Under the pieces are notes generated by a model. That model did no database searches. It was not told the origin of the DNA and saw nothing but the letters and a program-made list of their open reading frames with translations. The translations under genes were made by a program, and so were the position numbers. From a virus, in IMG/VR virus record IMGVR_UViG_3300031841_000008, positions 1-28,323 of that record: a stretch of 28,323 nt of DNA; one strand, 5' to 3'. This document shows, piece by piece, positions 16,266 to 23,556 of this stretch (its first letter is position 1; each line of letters starts with the position of its first letter).

Positions 16266-16819
16266 GCCGTACTTTACCGACAGGTATGGTTGCTAAACTC
16301 ACTGAGGGTGAGGTTGAGTTATTCCATGCCTTAGAACTACAATTTTCTACTCCCATATATCTATGGACGGGTATTGGAGACAAATCCCTCACACCTGAGA
16401 ATGGATCGACAAATACCTATATTGGTGTCGGTAACCTACTACAGATAGGTGAACCCTCAGAGGCTCTTGATCTATCAGCACAGGGTCTTAGCTTGTCGTT
16501 AAACGGACTTAACAGTAGCATCCTATCTGCTGCCCTGTCTGAGAACTACCAAGGTCGTGCAGCTAAGTTATACCTAGGTATTGTAGGTGTAACTAACATG
16601 GCAGAGGTATTCTCAGGTTACATGGATGTTATGACCATCAATGAATCAGCAGATACTGTTGATGTTTCACTTAGCGTAGAAAGCAGACTGATTGACCTAG
16701 AACGTCCAAGGGTTGCCAGATACACTAAAGCAAGTCATCAGAGTATCAGTGGTAATTCAGGTGATAAGTTCTTTGACTTCTTAACAGACATTCAAGATAA
16801 ACGAGTAGAATGGAAATAG
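16262..16819 (+). CDS. Tail hub protein (DUF2163-like)
   Basis: 185 aa, ATG 16262 with ATGA overlap to the gene before. Landmarks are ELFHALELQFSTPIYLWTGI at the N-terminus, then GLSLSLNGLNSSILSAALSE, YQGRAAKLYLGIV and the end RLIDLERPRVARYTKASHQ...GDKFFDFLTDIQDKRVEW. The last part matches the 'R..dLer.r..ryt...q....gD.gf.fv..lqd..i.W' ending of DUF2163 tail proteins, known from gene transfer agents and related phages. It probably forms part of the baseplate hub. No cleavage or enzymatic site is evident. Confidence 0.65.
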   Translation: MSRTLPTGMVAKLTEGEVELFHALELQFSTPIYLWTGIGDKSLTPENGSTNTYIGVGNLLQIGEPSEALDLSAQGLSLSLNGLNSSILSAALSENYQGRAAKLYLGIVGVTNMAEVFSGYMDVMTINESADTVDVSLSVESRLIDLERPRVARYTKASHQSISGNSGDKFFDFLTDIQDKRVEWK

Positions 16820-17248
16820 ATGTTACCCGACTGGAAACACAACCTGACAACTTGGATAGACCAGAATAGATACAACAGGTTTTCTTGGGGTGTACACGAC
16901 TGCTTTGTATTCACCAATGTAGCTTGGCGTAAGATGACTGGTAAGGGTTATGCTGACGAATGGTACGACAGGTACTACAACGAGAGATATAGACCCCTGT
17001 CCAGGGAAGAGATGCAACAAGAGTTTGGCTACAACGAATTACATGAAGCACTGGACGATAAACTAAATAGAGTACCTACATCACAAGTAGCTTACGGTAA
17101 TTTAGTTGGTACGTCTAAATGGTCAAGAAACAACACTACAAGAGTTGCCCTTGGTATATGCCTAGGTGATAGTTCCGTTTTCGTCGGGACTAGAGAGTTA
17201 CAATTTATACCAACAGACGAAATACAGTTTGCATGGGGTGAAAAATGA
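16820..17248 (+). CDS. DUF6950-like (NlpC/P60-type) tail-tip protein
   Basis: 142 aa, ATG 16820 directly after the upstream TAG. The motif FSWGVHDCFVFTNVAWRKMTG (residues about 21-41, cited here as FSWGVHDC and FVFTNVAWRKMTG) is the start of the DUF6950 / NlpC/P60-like fold, with C28 in the position of the catalytic Cys. A matching catalytic His is not obvious, so peptidase activity is uncertain. The gene lies between the DUF2163-like hub gene and the J-like gene, where gene transfer agents and related phages keep a cell-wall hydrolase that opens the peptidoglycan during DNA entry. Its stop overlaps the next start (ATGA). Confidence 0.65.
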   Translation: MLPDWKHNLTTWIDQNRYNRFSWGVHDCFVFTNVAWRKMTGKGYADEWYDRYYNERYRPLSREEMQQEFGYNELHEALDDKLNRVPTSQVAYGNLVGTSKWSRNNTTRVALGICLGDSSVFVGTRELQFIPTDEIQFAWGEK

Positions 17249-20200
17249 GAGATGAATTTGGCGCATGGGCAAGAGGTACTACGTTCCTAAGTCCTAACTA
17301 CCAATTACGTAGGATGCCTACAGTTATTGCTTCGGCTCTTACTACTGCGTTCCCTGCTTTAAACGTAGCTATAGCTGGTACAGCAATCACTTACGCCACA
17401 GTTGCGGCTTATGCTATCTACACTGCTGGCACAATGTGGGCTTTAAAGCAGTTAGCACCGAAAGCACCTACACCTACTAGTCCAGACTTAAGCAACCGAC
17501 TACAACCAGATTCCCCAAAGCAGGTGATTTATGGTCGTACCCGTGTTGGTGGTGCTATTACATACATCGAAAGTGTCGATAACAACAGCAACCTACTACA
17601 GGTTATCTGTATCGCTGGTCACCCTGTCGAAGAGATTGAAGACATCTACGTCAACGACACACGTGTTGCTAAAGCTAATGTTGGCAGTGGTTCTGTCCTT
17701 GGTGGTGATGTCGATCATGTAGACTGGAAAGACGGTTCTACTAAGGTTGTTAAAGTATTTAAAGGTAATGGTTCTAACAATACATCAGCTTTAGCTAGTC
17801 TGTATGTACTTACAGATAATTCTACAGACGTAAACTCTACAGACTTCACTGGTAACGGTACATCCTTCCTGTTTACTAACTTTGAGTACAGCAAGAAAGT
17901 ATTTACCAACGGTATTCCTACAATCAACGCTGTCGTGAAAGGGCGTAAGATATATGACCCTCGTAAAGATAGCACATCTGACGCTTATGATTCAAGTCTT
18001 GGAGTATCCACACACAGAAAGACTACTGAGTCCACTTGGGAATATAGCAATAACCCTGCGTTATGTATTCTAGATTACCTAACCCAAGAGCATGGCCTTA
18101 ATGTTGACTATGATGAAATTGACGATGTTGAATGGGCTACAGAAGCTGACATATGTGAAGAGCAAGTCACAGAATACTCAGAAGGTCAAGACGTTTGGAT
18201 AAATGATCGCTATAATCTGAATGGCGTATTCACACGAGACATGGCACCACAGGAAATTATCCCTGCTATGCTGTCGTCTTGTGCAGGTTCTTTGTTCTAT
18301 GCTCAAGGTAAGTGGGTACTACGTGTAGGTGAATACCGTACCCCTATCAGCCCTGTCTTTGATGAGAGCGACCTACGTGGTCCTATTTCTGTTGATACTA
18401 AGACATCTCGTCGTGACCTATACAACTCTGTTACAGGTAAAGTATCTGCTGAGTATGACTTTACTGACCCTAACACTACAGGTCTTATAGACTTCATACC
18501 TACAGACTACCCAATGGTAACGTCCTCTGTCCTAGAAACAGAAGATGGTGGAGTAAGAAATACACTAGAACTTCCATTGCCATTTACTGCTGATTTACTT
18601 CAAGCCCAACGTATAGCTAAACAAACCCTATTTAGAAGCAGGGAGCAAATTGTAGTCAATGCTAGATTTGGTCTTAAAGCATTTCAAGCTAGGGTTGGCG
18701 ACAACATCAAGCTAACTAACTCACGTATGGGTTGGAACCAAAAAGTATTTGAGGTTGTATCTTGGAAGTTCGCTTATGGTGAAGGTGCTGCCTTAGAAGT
18801 TGATCTAACACTAAAAGAGAACTCCTCTGATGCATACGATTGGAATGCAGAGGCAAGTGTATTCTCAGCTAATAACACAACACTGCCTAGGTACAACTAT
18901 GCACCTCAACCTAGCTTCGATGGTACGCCTACTACAGAGATCATCATACAATCTGATGGTACCACAACTGCTAATGCAGAGGTAGCTTGGACAGTAACAG
19001 ATGCTAAGTATGTAAACGACTATGTACTAGAGTGGAAACGCACTAGTGAAACAAATTATCAGTCGTTGATAACCACTAACCTATACGCTAGGATTACTGG
19101 TGTTGAGGTAGGTGAGACATATGATCTACGTATTAGTTCTCGTAACAGATTAGGTATACAGTCTGATCTTTCTACAACTACTGTAACTATTGCAGCAGAC
19201 ACTACAGCACCTTCTGCACCTACTGGTGTGAGTGGCTCTGGTGGATTTAGGTCTAACTTTATATCTTGGGTAAACCCAACTGACAATGACTTCAAAGAAG
19301 TTCAGGTCTATGTAAACACTAGTAATACAACGTCTGGTGCTACCTTGTTGGGATCAACTGCTGCAACAGAATTTGTACATGGTGGTTTACCAGAAAGTAC
19401 TACTAGATACTACTTCCTAAAGGCACTAGACTTTACAGGTAATGCCTCTGGATTTTCTGCTGGTACAGGCGCAGTAACAACACAAGCTGATCCACAGGAT
19501 GGTACTAATGGTACTAATGGTACTAATGGTGCTGCTGGTGATAACGGAGATACTGTGGCTACTGGTCGTGTATACTACCAGACACTACAGTCTAGTTCAC
19601 CTTCATCTCCAAGTGCATCTAGTTTTAACTTTTCTACTGGAATACTTACGGGCCTCTCTTCTGGTTGGTCACAAACTCAACCAGCAGTAGATATTACAGA
19701 CACATCTGTCTATGAGTGGTCTGCACCATTTACTGCAACAAAAGATGGTACCACTAGTGCTATTACAGTTAGCTTTGGGTCTGTGACAAGTGCTATTCAG
19801 GTAACGACAGATATTGAAAGTGACAACTATGTATCTGGTGTATCTGGCTGGCAAATCCAGCGTGACACTGGCAATGCAGAGTTTGGTGCTGCGTCTATCC
19901 GTGGTACACTATCCGCTAACCAAGTTCAGATCGACAATGTTACACTAGATACTGATGGCTCTGGCAACCTTATAATTAAAACGGGCGGTGTAGATACTTC
20001 ACAAATTGCAGCCGCTGCTGTTTCTTCGTCAGATAGATACTATAATCCCCCATCAAGTTCTTATGCAAGCAGTAGCGGAACTTGGGGGGCAACAATATGG
20101 TCACAAACAATATCTGCAAACAGTGGCGACAAGTTTTACATCTCTACTGAAACGCCTAACTTTAACTTATCAAGCTGGATAGCAAATACATATTACTTGC

Positions 20201-20418
20201 AGATGTATACGTTCTTAAACAATGCGTCTTTCTCTGCTATGACCTTGCATTATCCTAACACGACAAACTATTATGGGGGTATACACTACGGTGGTGTATT
20301 TACCGCTACTGCTACAGGAAATTTGACGTTAGACGTTAGGTTTAAAACAAGCAACACCACGGCAAACTCTGCGCAAGCTAATGGTGTTCGCATTAACGTA
20401 CTTAAACTAGAGCGATAA
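17245..20418 (+). CDS. Central tail tip / host specificity protein (gpJ-like)
   Basis: 1057 aa, ATG 17245 with ATGA overlap. Residues about 25-70 are hydrophobic (ASALTTAFPALNVAIAGTA, then ITYATVAAYAIYTAGTMWAL), usual in this family. Residues 92-145 hold KQVIYGRTRVGGAITYIES and IAGHPVEEIEDIYVNDTRV, typical of the N-terminal hub domain. Residues about 300-520 look like the Phage-tail_3 region (SSCAGSLFYAQGKWVLRVGE). Two fibronectin III-like domains follow (about 560-655 and 660-755: YVLEWKRTSETNYQSL, PSAPTGVSGSG). A short collagen-like GTNGTNGTNG run sits near residues 753-762, then a beta-rich tip. It is the tail hub and probable receptor-binding protein. Confidence 0.8.
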   Translation: MRDEFGAWARGTTFLSPNYQLRRMPTVIASALTTAFPALNVAIAGTAITYATVAAYAIYTAGTMWALKQLAPKAPTPTSPDLSNRLQPDSPKQVIYGRTRVGGAITYIESVDNNSNLLQVICIAGHPVEEIEDIYVNDTRVAKANVGSGSVLGGDVDHVDWKDGSTKVVKVFKGNGSNNTSALASLYVLTDNSTDVNSTDFTGNGTSFLFTNFEYSKKVFTNGIPTINAVVKGRKIYDPRKDSTSDAYDSSLGVSTHRKTTESTWEYSNNPALCILDYLTQEHGLNVDYDEIDDVEWATEADICEEQVTEYSEGQDVWINDRYNLNGVFTRDMAPQEIIPAMLSSCAGSLFYAQGKWVLRVGEYRTPISPVFDESDLRGPISVDTKTSRRDLYNSVTGKVSAEYDFTDPNTTGLIDFIPTDYPMVTSSVLETEDGGVRNTLELPLPFTADLLQAQRIAKQTLFRSREQIVVNARFGLKAFQARVGDNIKLTNSRMGWNQKVFEVVSWKFAYGEGAALEVDLTLKENSSDAYDWNAEASVFSANNTTLPRYNYAPQPSFDGTPTTEIIIQSDGTTTANAEVAWTVTDAKYVNDYVLEWKRTSETNYQSLITTNLYARITGVEVGETYDLRISSRNRLGIQSDLSTTTVTIAADTTAPSAPTGVSGSGGFRSNFISWVNPTDNDFKEVQVYVNTSNTTSGATLLGSTAATEFVHGGLPESTTRYYFLKALDFTGNASGFSAGTGAVTTQADPQDGTNGTNGTNGAAGDNGDTVATGRVYYQTLQSSSPSSPSASSFNFSTGILTGLSSGWSQTQPAVDITDTSVYEWSAPFTATKDGTTSAITVSFGSVTSAIQVTTDIESDNYVSGVSGWQIQRDTGNAEFGAASIRGTLSANQVQIDNVTLDTDGSGNLIIKTGGVDTSQIAAAAVSSSDRYYNPPSSSYASSSGTWGATIWSQTISANSGDKFYISTETPNFNLSSWIANTYYLQMYTFLNNASFSAMTLHYPNTTNYYGGIHYGGVFTATATGNLTLDVRFKTSNTTANSAQANGVRINVLKLER
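19501..19527 (+). repeat. Short tandem repeat coding GTN triplets
   Basis: Three exact copies of the 9-mer GGTACTAAT lie within the J-like gene and encode a collagen-like Gly-Thr-Asn run. Such tracts mark flexible, trimeric stalk segments and can vary in copy number between strains. Confidence 0.7.
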
Positions 20419-20419
20419 A

Positions 20420-20812
20420 ATGAAAAATTACGTTATTTATAATTCTAGTGGTGAAGTTTTGAGGTGTGGATCGGTTCATGACTCGTCGTTCACTGATATA
20501 AGAGATGCTGACACTGAGTTTGAACTAGTAACAGATTGGCCTTACGATGTCGAGAACTACCACGTTGTAGATGGCGCATTAGTTCAAAAGCCACAAGAAG
20601 TTCTTGATCAAAAACAAGATGCGCAAGATTATGCATTTTTTATAGATCAGCGAAACGGTCTACTAGCAGCCTCTGATTGGACACAAGTGCCAGATGGACC
20701 TTTAACTGACGCTAAGAAACAAGAGTGGGCCACGTATCGCCAAGCCTTACGTGACCTACCTGCAAACACAACAGACCCAAGTAGTCCAACTTGGCCTACA
20801 CAACCATCATAA
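20420..20812 (+). CDS. Tail fibre assembly chaperone-like protein (Phage_tail_APC-like)
   Basis: 130 aa, ATG 20420, one base after the J-like stop. There is little Shine-Dalgarno signal, so translation is probably coupled. The C-terminal half reads RNGLLAASDWTQVPDGPLTD and WATYRQALRDLPAN, then ...SSPTWPTQP, the pattern of the phage tail assembly chaperone domain (PF16778 type). The N-terminal half (MKNYVIYNSSGEVLRCGSVH) resembles the small beta domain seen in such genes. It shares its C-terminal domain with the 3476-3961 gene. As it follows the J-like gene, it may help fold or trimerise that protein's tip. Confidence 0.7.
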   Translation: MKNYVIYNSSGEVLRCGSVHDSSFTDIRDADTEFELVTDWPYDVENYHVVDGALVQKPQEVLDQKQDAQDYAFFIDQRNGLLAASDWTQVPDGPLTDAKKQEWATYRQALRDLPANTTDPSSPTWPTQPS

Positions 20813-20821
20813 GAGGATATT

Positions 20822-21199
20822 ATGGGATACCAATTAGGAACACGTAGTAAACAAAAACTGTCGGGTGTTCATCCCGATATGGTAGCAGTAGTATCACGGG
20901 CGATTGAGTTGTCTGAGCAAGACTTCTCTGTGCTTGAGGGTATACGACACATCAATCGTCAACGAGAGTTAGTCAAGACGGGCAAGTCTACAACTATGAA
21001 CTCACGACATCTGACAGGTCATGCAGTAGACTTAGTACCTTATCCTGTGTCGTGGGACTGGGAATACTTTTACCCTATCGTAGACGCAATGAAAGCGGCA
21101 GCAGAAGAGTTAGGTATAGACATCACGTGTGGTGCTGATTGGAAGAATTTCCCTGATGGTCCACACTTTGAACTTAGCTGGGATAGCTATCCGACATGA
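20822..21199 (+). CDS. Endolysin, M15-family L,D- or D,D-peptidase
   Basis: 125 aa, ATG 20822 after AAGAGGAT. The motif SRHLTGHAVDL (H63, D70) and DGPHFELSW (H115) give the three zinc ligands of M15 (VanY / L-alanyl-D-glutamate peptidase) enzymes, and D106 in CGADW may be the catalytic acidic-region residue. VLEGIRHINRQRELVKTGKS is the usual preceding helix and loop. Length is close to T5-type endolysins. No signal peptide is present, so it needs a holin to reach the peptidoglycan. It heads the lysis cassette. Confidence 0.85.
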   Translation: MGYQLGTRSKQKLSGVHPDMVAVVSRAIELSEQDFSVLEGIRHINRQRELVKTGKSTTMNSRHLTGHAVDLVPYPVSWDWEYFYPIVDAMKAAAEELGIDITCGADWKNFPDGPHFELSWDSYPT

Positions 21200-21435
21200 T
21201 AGATGACACGGTGTTGTGGAACGCAATCCTTACGGGTGGCATAGGTATAATAGCTTGGGTCATCCGAAGTTGCATGGTAGAATTAAACAGACTTAACATA
21301 TTACTTAACAGAACCCGTGAAGAAGTAGCAAAAGAATACGTAACTAAATCTGAACAAAAAGATCAGATGACTTATGTCATAGACAAGATTGAAGCACTCG
21401 ACGCAAAATTGGATAGGTTGCTAGAGAGGCATTAG
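21196..21435 (+). CDS. Small membrane protein with coiled coil (lysis cassette)
   Basis: 79 aa, ATG 21196 with ATGA overlap to the endolysin gene. One membrane segment lies near the N-terminus (WNAILTGGIGIIAWVIRSCM, residues about 8-27), followed by a charged helix with heptad character (KIEALDAKLDRLLERH). This shape is common in lysis cassettes of phages of Gram-negative bacteria, where it may be a holin-associated or i-spanin-like protein. The coiled coil would face the periplasm or cytoplasm depending on topology, which cannot be settled here. No named family recognised. Confidence 0.6.
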   Translation: MIDDTVLWNAILTGGIGIIAWVIRSCMVELNRLNILLNRTREEVAKEYVTKSEQKDQMTYVIDKIEALDAKLDRLLERH

Positions 21436-21438
21436 GGC

Positions 21439-21894
21439 ATGGACCCAATTACTATAATTTCAGGGGCCACAGTTGCGTTTAACGCCCTTAAGAAAGGGTT
21501 TGCTGTAGGCAAGGACTTACAGGATATGGGTAGCCAACTTACAAAATGGGCTGGTCATATGGCTGATCTAGGTCAAGCTGAAAAACAAGTAAAGAACCCC
21601 CCTTGGTGGAAATCTATCGGAGGTTCTGTAGAGGCCGAAAGTTTGGAAGTTTTTGCTGCGAAGCGTAAGGCAGATGCCATGCGTAAAGAACTCAAGGACT
21701 ATATAAGTTTCACGATGGGGCCATCGGCATGGGACGAACTTGTAGCTATTGAGGCAAAGATACGTAAACAGAAAAGAGAGCATGAGTACCGTAAGGCTGA
21801 GTTACAAGAGGCCATAATCACTTGGGTAGTAACAGGTTTACTATTGGCACTAGGATTTGGTATTATGGCTTTTGTATTATACATGGTGACATGA
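21439..21894 (+). CDS. Membrane protein of unknown function (lysis cassette)
   Basis: 151 aa, ATG 21439. Residues 1-25 are mildly hydrophobic (ITIISGATVAFNALKKGFAV). The middle is charged and helical (RKADAMRKELKDYISF, AKIRKQKREHEYRKAELQEA), and a C-terminal membrane segment covers about 126-150 (IITWVVTGLLLALGFGIMAF). A similar layout is known from uncharacterised marine podovirus and siphovirus proteins. The start codon of the 34-aa gene overlaps its stop (ATGA). A tail-anchored inner-membrane protein near the endolysin is the best description; a spanin-like role is possible but not shown. Confidence 0.55.
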   Translation: MDPITIISGATVAFNALKKGFAVGKDLQDMGSQLTKWAGHMADLGQAEKQVKNPPWWKSIGGSVEAESLEVFAAKRKADAMRKELKDYISFTMGPSAWDELVAIEAKIRKQKREHEYRKAELQEAIITWVVTGLLLALGFGIMAFVLYMVT

Positions 21895-21995
21895 TAAAGA
21901 AAGTCGGAAATAAGTATATAGTTTACGACAAAGATGGTAAGATAGTCGTCATGACTTCAAGCAGAAGAATAGCGGAGAAATTAGATGGTAGTTGA
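21891..21995 (+). CDS. 34-aa hypothetical protein
   Basis: ATG 21891 overlaps the upstream stop by 4 bp (ATGA) and the stop at 21993-21995 overlaps the next gene by 11 bp. The frame encodes MIKKVGNKYIVYDKDG, then KIVVMTSSRRIAEKLDGS. The pattern looks like a beta-hairpin (KYIVYDKDGKIVVMTS) and then a short helix. The double overlap in an otherwise gapless cassette makes a real gene more likely than chance. It is too short for many gene callers. No function is recognised; there is no membrane segment. Confidence 0.5.
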   Translation: MIKKVGNKYIVYDKDGKIVVMTSSRRIAEKLDGS

Positions 21996-22305
21996 CTTTG
22001 ATGTTGATGGTGACGGTAAAGTCACACTAGAAGAAATAGCTATGAAAGAACGTATGCTCGAAGTAGAGTTACGTGAAGAAAAAGCTGAGTCACAAAAGTT
22101 TATGGCTTGGGTAGCTATGGGTATGATGATCATCTTTACCATATTTCTATTTACACCTATGATGTCAGATTCACGTGTTAATGCTTTAGCTGATCTACTG
22201 GGTCTATTCTACATTGCACAGACTGGTGTAGTTGCAGCTTACATGGGTGCTACAGCTTACATGGCTGGTAAACCTATGGGTAACAAAGTGGCTATGAGCA
22301 AATGA
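21985..22305 (+). CDS. Small membrane protein with EF-hand loop (holin candidate)
   Basis: 106 aa, ATG 21985, overlapping the 34-aa gene by 11 bp. Residues 6-17 (DVDGDGKVTLEE) are a canonical 12-residue EF-hand loop: D6, D8, D10, G11, V13 and E17 sit at the expected positions. A charged helix follows (MKERMLEVELREEKAESQKF), then two membrane segments at about 39-60 (MAWVAMGMMIIFTIFLF) and 68-96 (ALADLLGLFYIAQTGVVAAY). Two membrane segments next to endolysin and lipoprotein genes fit a class II-type holin, and the calcium-binding loop would be an unusual addition. Holin function is inference. Stop overlaps the next start (ATGA). Confidence 0.6.
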   Translation: MVVDFDVDGDGKVTLEEIAMKERMLEVELREEKAESQKFMAWVAMGMMIIFTIFLFTPMMSDSRVNALADLLGLFYIAQTGVVAAYMGATAYMAGKPMGNKVAMSK

Positions 22306-22628
22306 GATGGATACTTCTGACCCTATTATTATCTAGTTGTGGACTTACATCCCTAATTCCCACTGGTGGGACTAATGTAGCTGCAAATACACAGGTAGGA
22401 CAAGAGAACTACCAAGGTGTCACGACAAATGTAGATAAGTCTGTTAGACCTGTCCTAAGACCAGAAGGTCCCGTAGAGACTGTACAACAGGACAACAGTG
22501 TGACAAACATATCTGAACTAGACCCCCTACTGCTAATCCTTTTGGTGCTTGGGTGGCTTGCTCCTAGCCCCTCAGAGATAGGTAGGGGAATCCTTAAACT
22601 ATTCCGTCGAAGAAGAATAGAATACTAA
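22302..22628 (+). CDS. Lipoprotein with C-terminal membrane segment (u-spanin candidate)
   Basis: 108 aa, ATG 22302 with ATGA overlap. The N-terminus MRWILLTLLLSSCGL has a lipobox (LSSC) with the lipidated Cys at residue 13. Mature residues 14-72 are polar, with no long helix, and a second hydrophobic stretch (LDPLLLILLVLGWLAPSP, about 73-90) ends in a basic tail (FRRRRIEY). An outer-membrane lipid anchor plus an inner-membrane segment in one protein is the layout of a unimolecular spanin, which joins and fuses the two membranes at the last step of lysis. It is the final gene before the terminator. Confirmed spanin activity is not available from sequence. Confidence 0.6.
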   Translation: MRWILLTLLLSSCGLTSLIPTGGTNVAANTQVGQENYQGVTTNVDKSVRPVLRPEGPVETVQQDNSVTNISELDPLLLILLVLGWLAPSPSEIGRGILKLFRRRRIEY

Positions 22629-22645
22629 CCCCCCAGATACTAAAG

Positions 22646-22680
22646 AACCCCCTAGGTTAATTCCTAGGGGGTTTTTTTTG
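22646..22680 (+). terminator. Rho-independent terminator of the late unit
   Basis: An 11-bp perfect stem, AACCCCCTAGG (22646-22656) with CCTAGGGGGTT (22663-22673), encloses the 6-nt loop TTAATT and runs into eight Ts (22672-22679). It lies between the convergent transcription units. On the minus strand the stem is followed by TTCTTT, so weak two-way action is possible. Confidence 0.9.
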
Positions 22681-22683
22681 TGT

Positions 22684-22830
22684 CTACTCTTCTGATAGAC
22701 CTAATTTGTTCATGCACATAGCCGTACCTTCATACAGCATTTCTATGTCGGCCTCTGCTTTTGTTATCTTACGTAGGCAATATGCATTGGCTAGTAGGCT
22801 GATCAGAAGGATACCTTCGATTACAGTCAT
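22684..22830 (-). CDS. 48-aa membrane protein
   Basis: ATG at 22828-22830, stop TAG at 22684-22686. The start overlaps the DUF3310 gene stop by 4 bp (ATGA), so translation is coupled. The protein reads MTVIEGILLISLLANAYCLR, then KITKAEADIEMLYEGTAMCMNKLGLSEE in two parts (KITKAEADIEML, YEGTAMCMNKLGLSEE). An N-terminal membrane segment (residues about 3-19) precedes a charged helix. It is the last gene of the minus-strand unit, 4 nt before the terminator. No family is recognised. Confidence 0.6.
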   Translation of the reverse strand: MTVIEGILLISLLANAYCLRKITKAEADIEMLYEGTAMCMNKLGLSEE

Positions 22831-23111
22831 TTACGCTCCTGTTGTTGTATTAGTGCTTCAAGATACCATCGGGCTTTCTTCAAGTCCTCGACACCATTCT
22901 TGTATCGCCATCGGTGTAGATACTTAGCTACATTCCCACGGTAGTATCCTATCAGTTCTTCGTCAGTCAGGAAGTCTTTGATGTACTCAATACACTCAAT
23001 AGTACCTTGTCCGTAGTGTGCAGGTTTGTTTACGTTGTCACGTTCTTTGGATCGCTGTCGTTCCTCTATTGTCATAGGTGTTATCATCGGGCCTTCACTC
23101 CAATCATCCAT
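22827..23111 (-). CDS. DUF3310 protein
   Basis: 94 aa, ATG at 23109-23111, overlapping the upstream gene by 8 bp. NKPAHYGQGTIECIEYIKDF, then LTDEELIGYYRGNVAKYLHRW and KNGVEDLKKARWYLEALI (each cited separately), match DUF3310 (PF11753), a small phage and prophage family sometimes annotated as nucleotide kinase because of a link with SaV-type proteins. The 'H(Y/P)..g.IE.I.......f..Gn..kYl.R...K' signature is complete. Biochemical function is not known for the family. Its place downstream of nrdJ suggests nucleotide or DNA metabolism. Confidence 0.8.
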   Translation of the reverse strand: MDDWSEGPMITPMTIEERQRSKERDNVNKPAHYGQGTIECIEYIKDFLTDEELIGYYRGNVAKYLHRWRYKNGVEDLKKARWYLEALIQQQERK

Positions 23112-23556
23112 TAAGTTCTACCAGTTCTGCTGATGTGTAAGGTATATGAAAGAATTGTTCACCCTTACGTATATACCTGCCCTTGGCTGTACCTAGGCTT
23201 TCCTTGGTCAGTAGTGTATCCTTTATACGCCATGCCTGTCGTAGGTCCTTACGGAATACGTAAAAGTTAAGAACACCATTCTCTGCCCCATGTTTGTCTA
23301 GGAGCCTCTGTTTGCGTTCAGGAATGCGTATCTCTGACCAATGGGTAGGCCAGTCACCATCCCAAGCTACCTTAACCTCTGCCTCGTTAAAATAAGTGTA
23401 GTCACCCTTCTGAGACACGACATCAACGTAGTAGTTCTCCTCTGTGTTTACAATAGTATGACCTTTCTTCTTCAACAGAGAGACAAGTGCGTCTTTTGCT
23501 TTATTGTCGTATGCCTCATACAAAGCACGACTAAACTTCTTTCTTACGGGTTTCAT
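23104..23556 (-). CDS. Hypothetical protein, PD-(D/E)XK nuclease-like
   Basis: 150 aa, ATG at 23554-23556. It opens with a basic helix (KPVRKKFSRALYEAYDNKAK, KDALVSLLKKKGH) and then NTEENYYVDVVSQKGDYTYF followed by NEAEVK. D45 and E60-x-K62 have the spacing and hydrophobic context of a PD-(D/E)XK nuclease core (helix, strand with D, strand with E.K). The rest contains WSEIRIPERKQRLLDKHG and VLNFYVFRKDLRQAW, which also suit this fold. I infer a nuclease or DNA-processing role. It overlaps the DUF1289 gene by about 26 bp and the DUF3310 gene by 8 bp. No named family is recognised with certainty. Confidence 0.5.
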   Translation of the reverse strand: MKPVRKKFSRALYEAYDNKAKDALVSLLKKKGHTIVNTEENYYVDVVSQKGDYTYFNEAEVKVAWDGDWPTHWSEIRIPERKQRLLDKHGAENGVLNFYVFRKDLRQAWRIKDTLLTKESLGTAKGRYIRKGEQFFHIPYTSAELVELNG

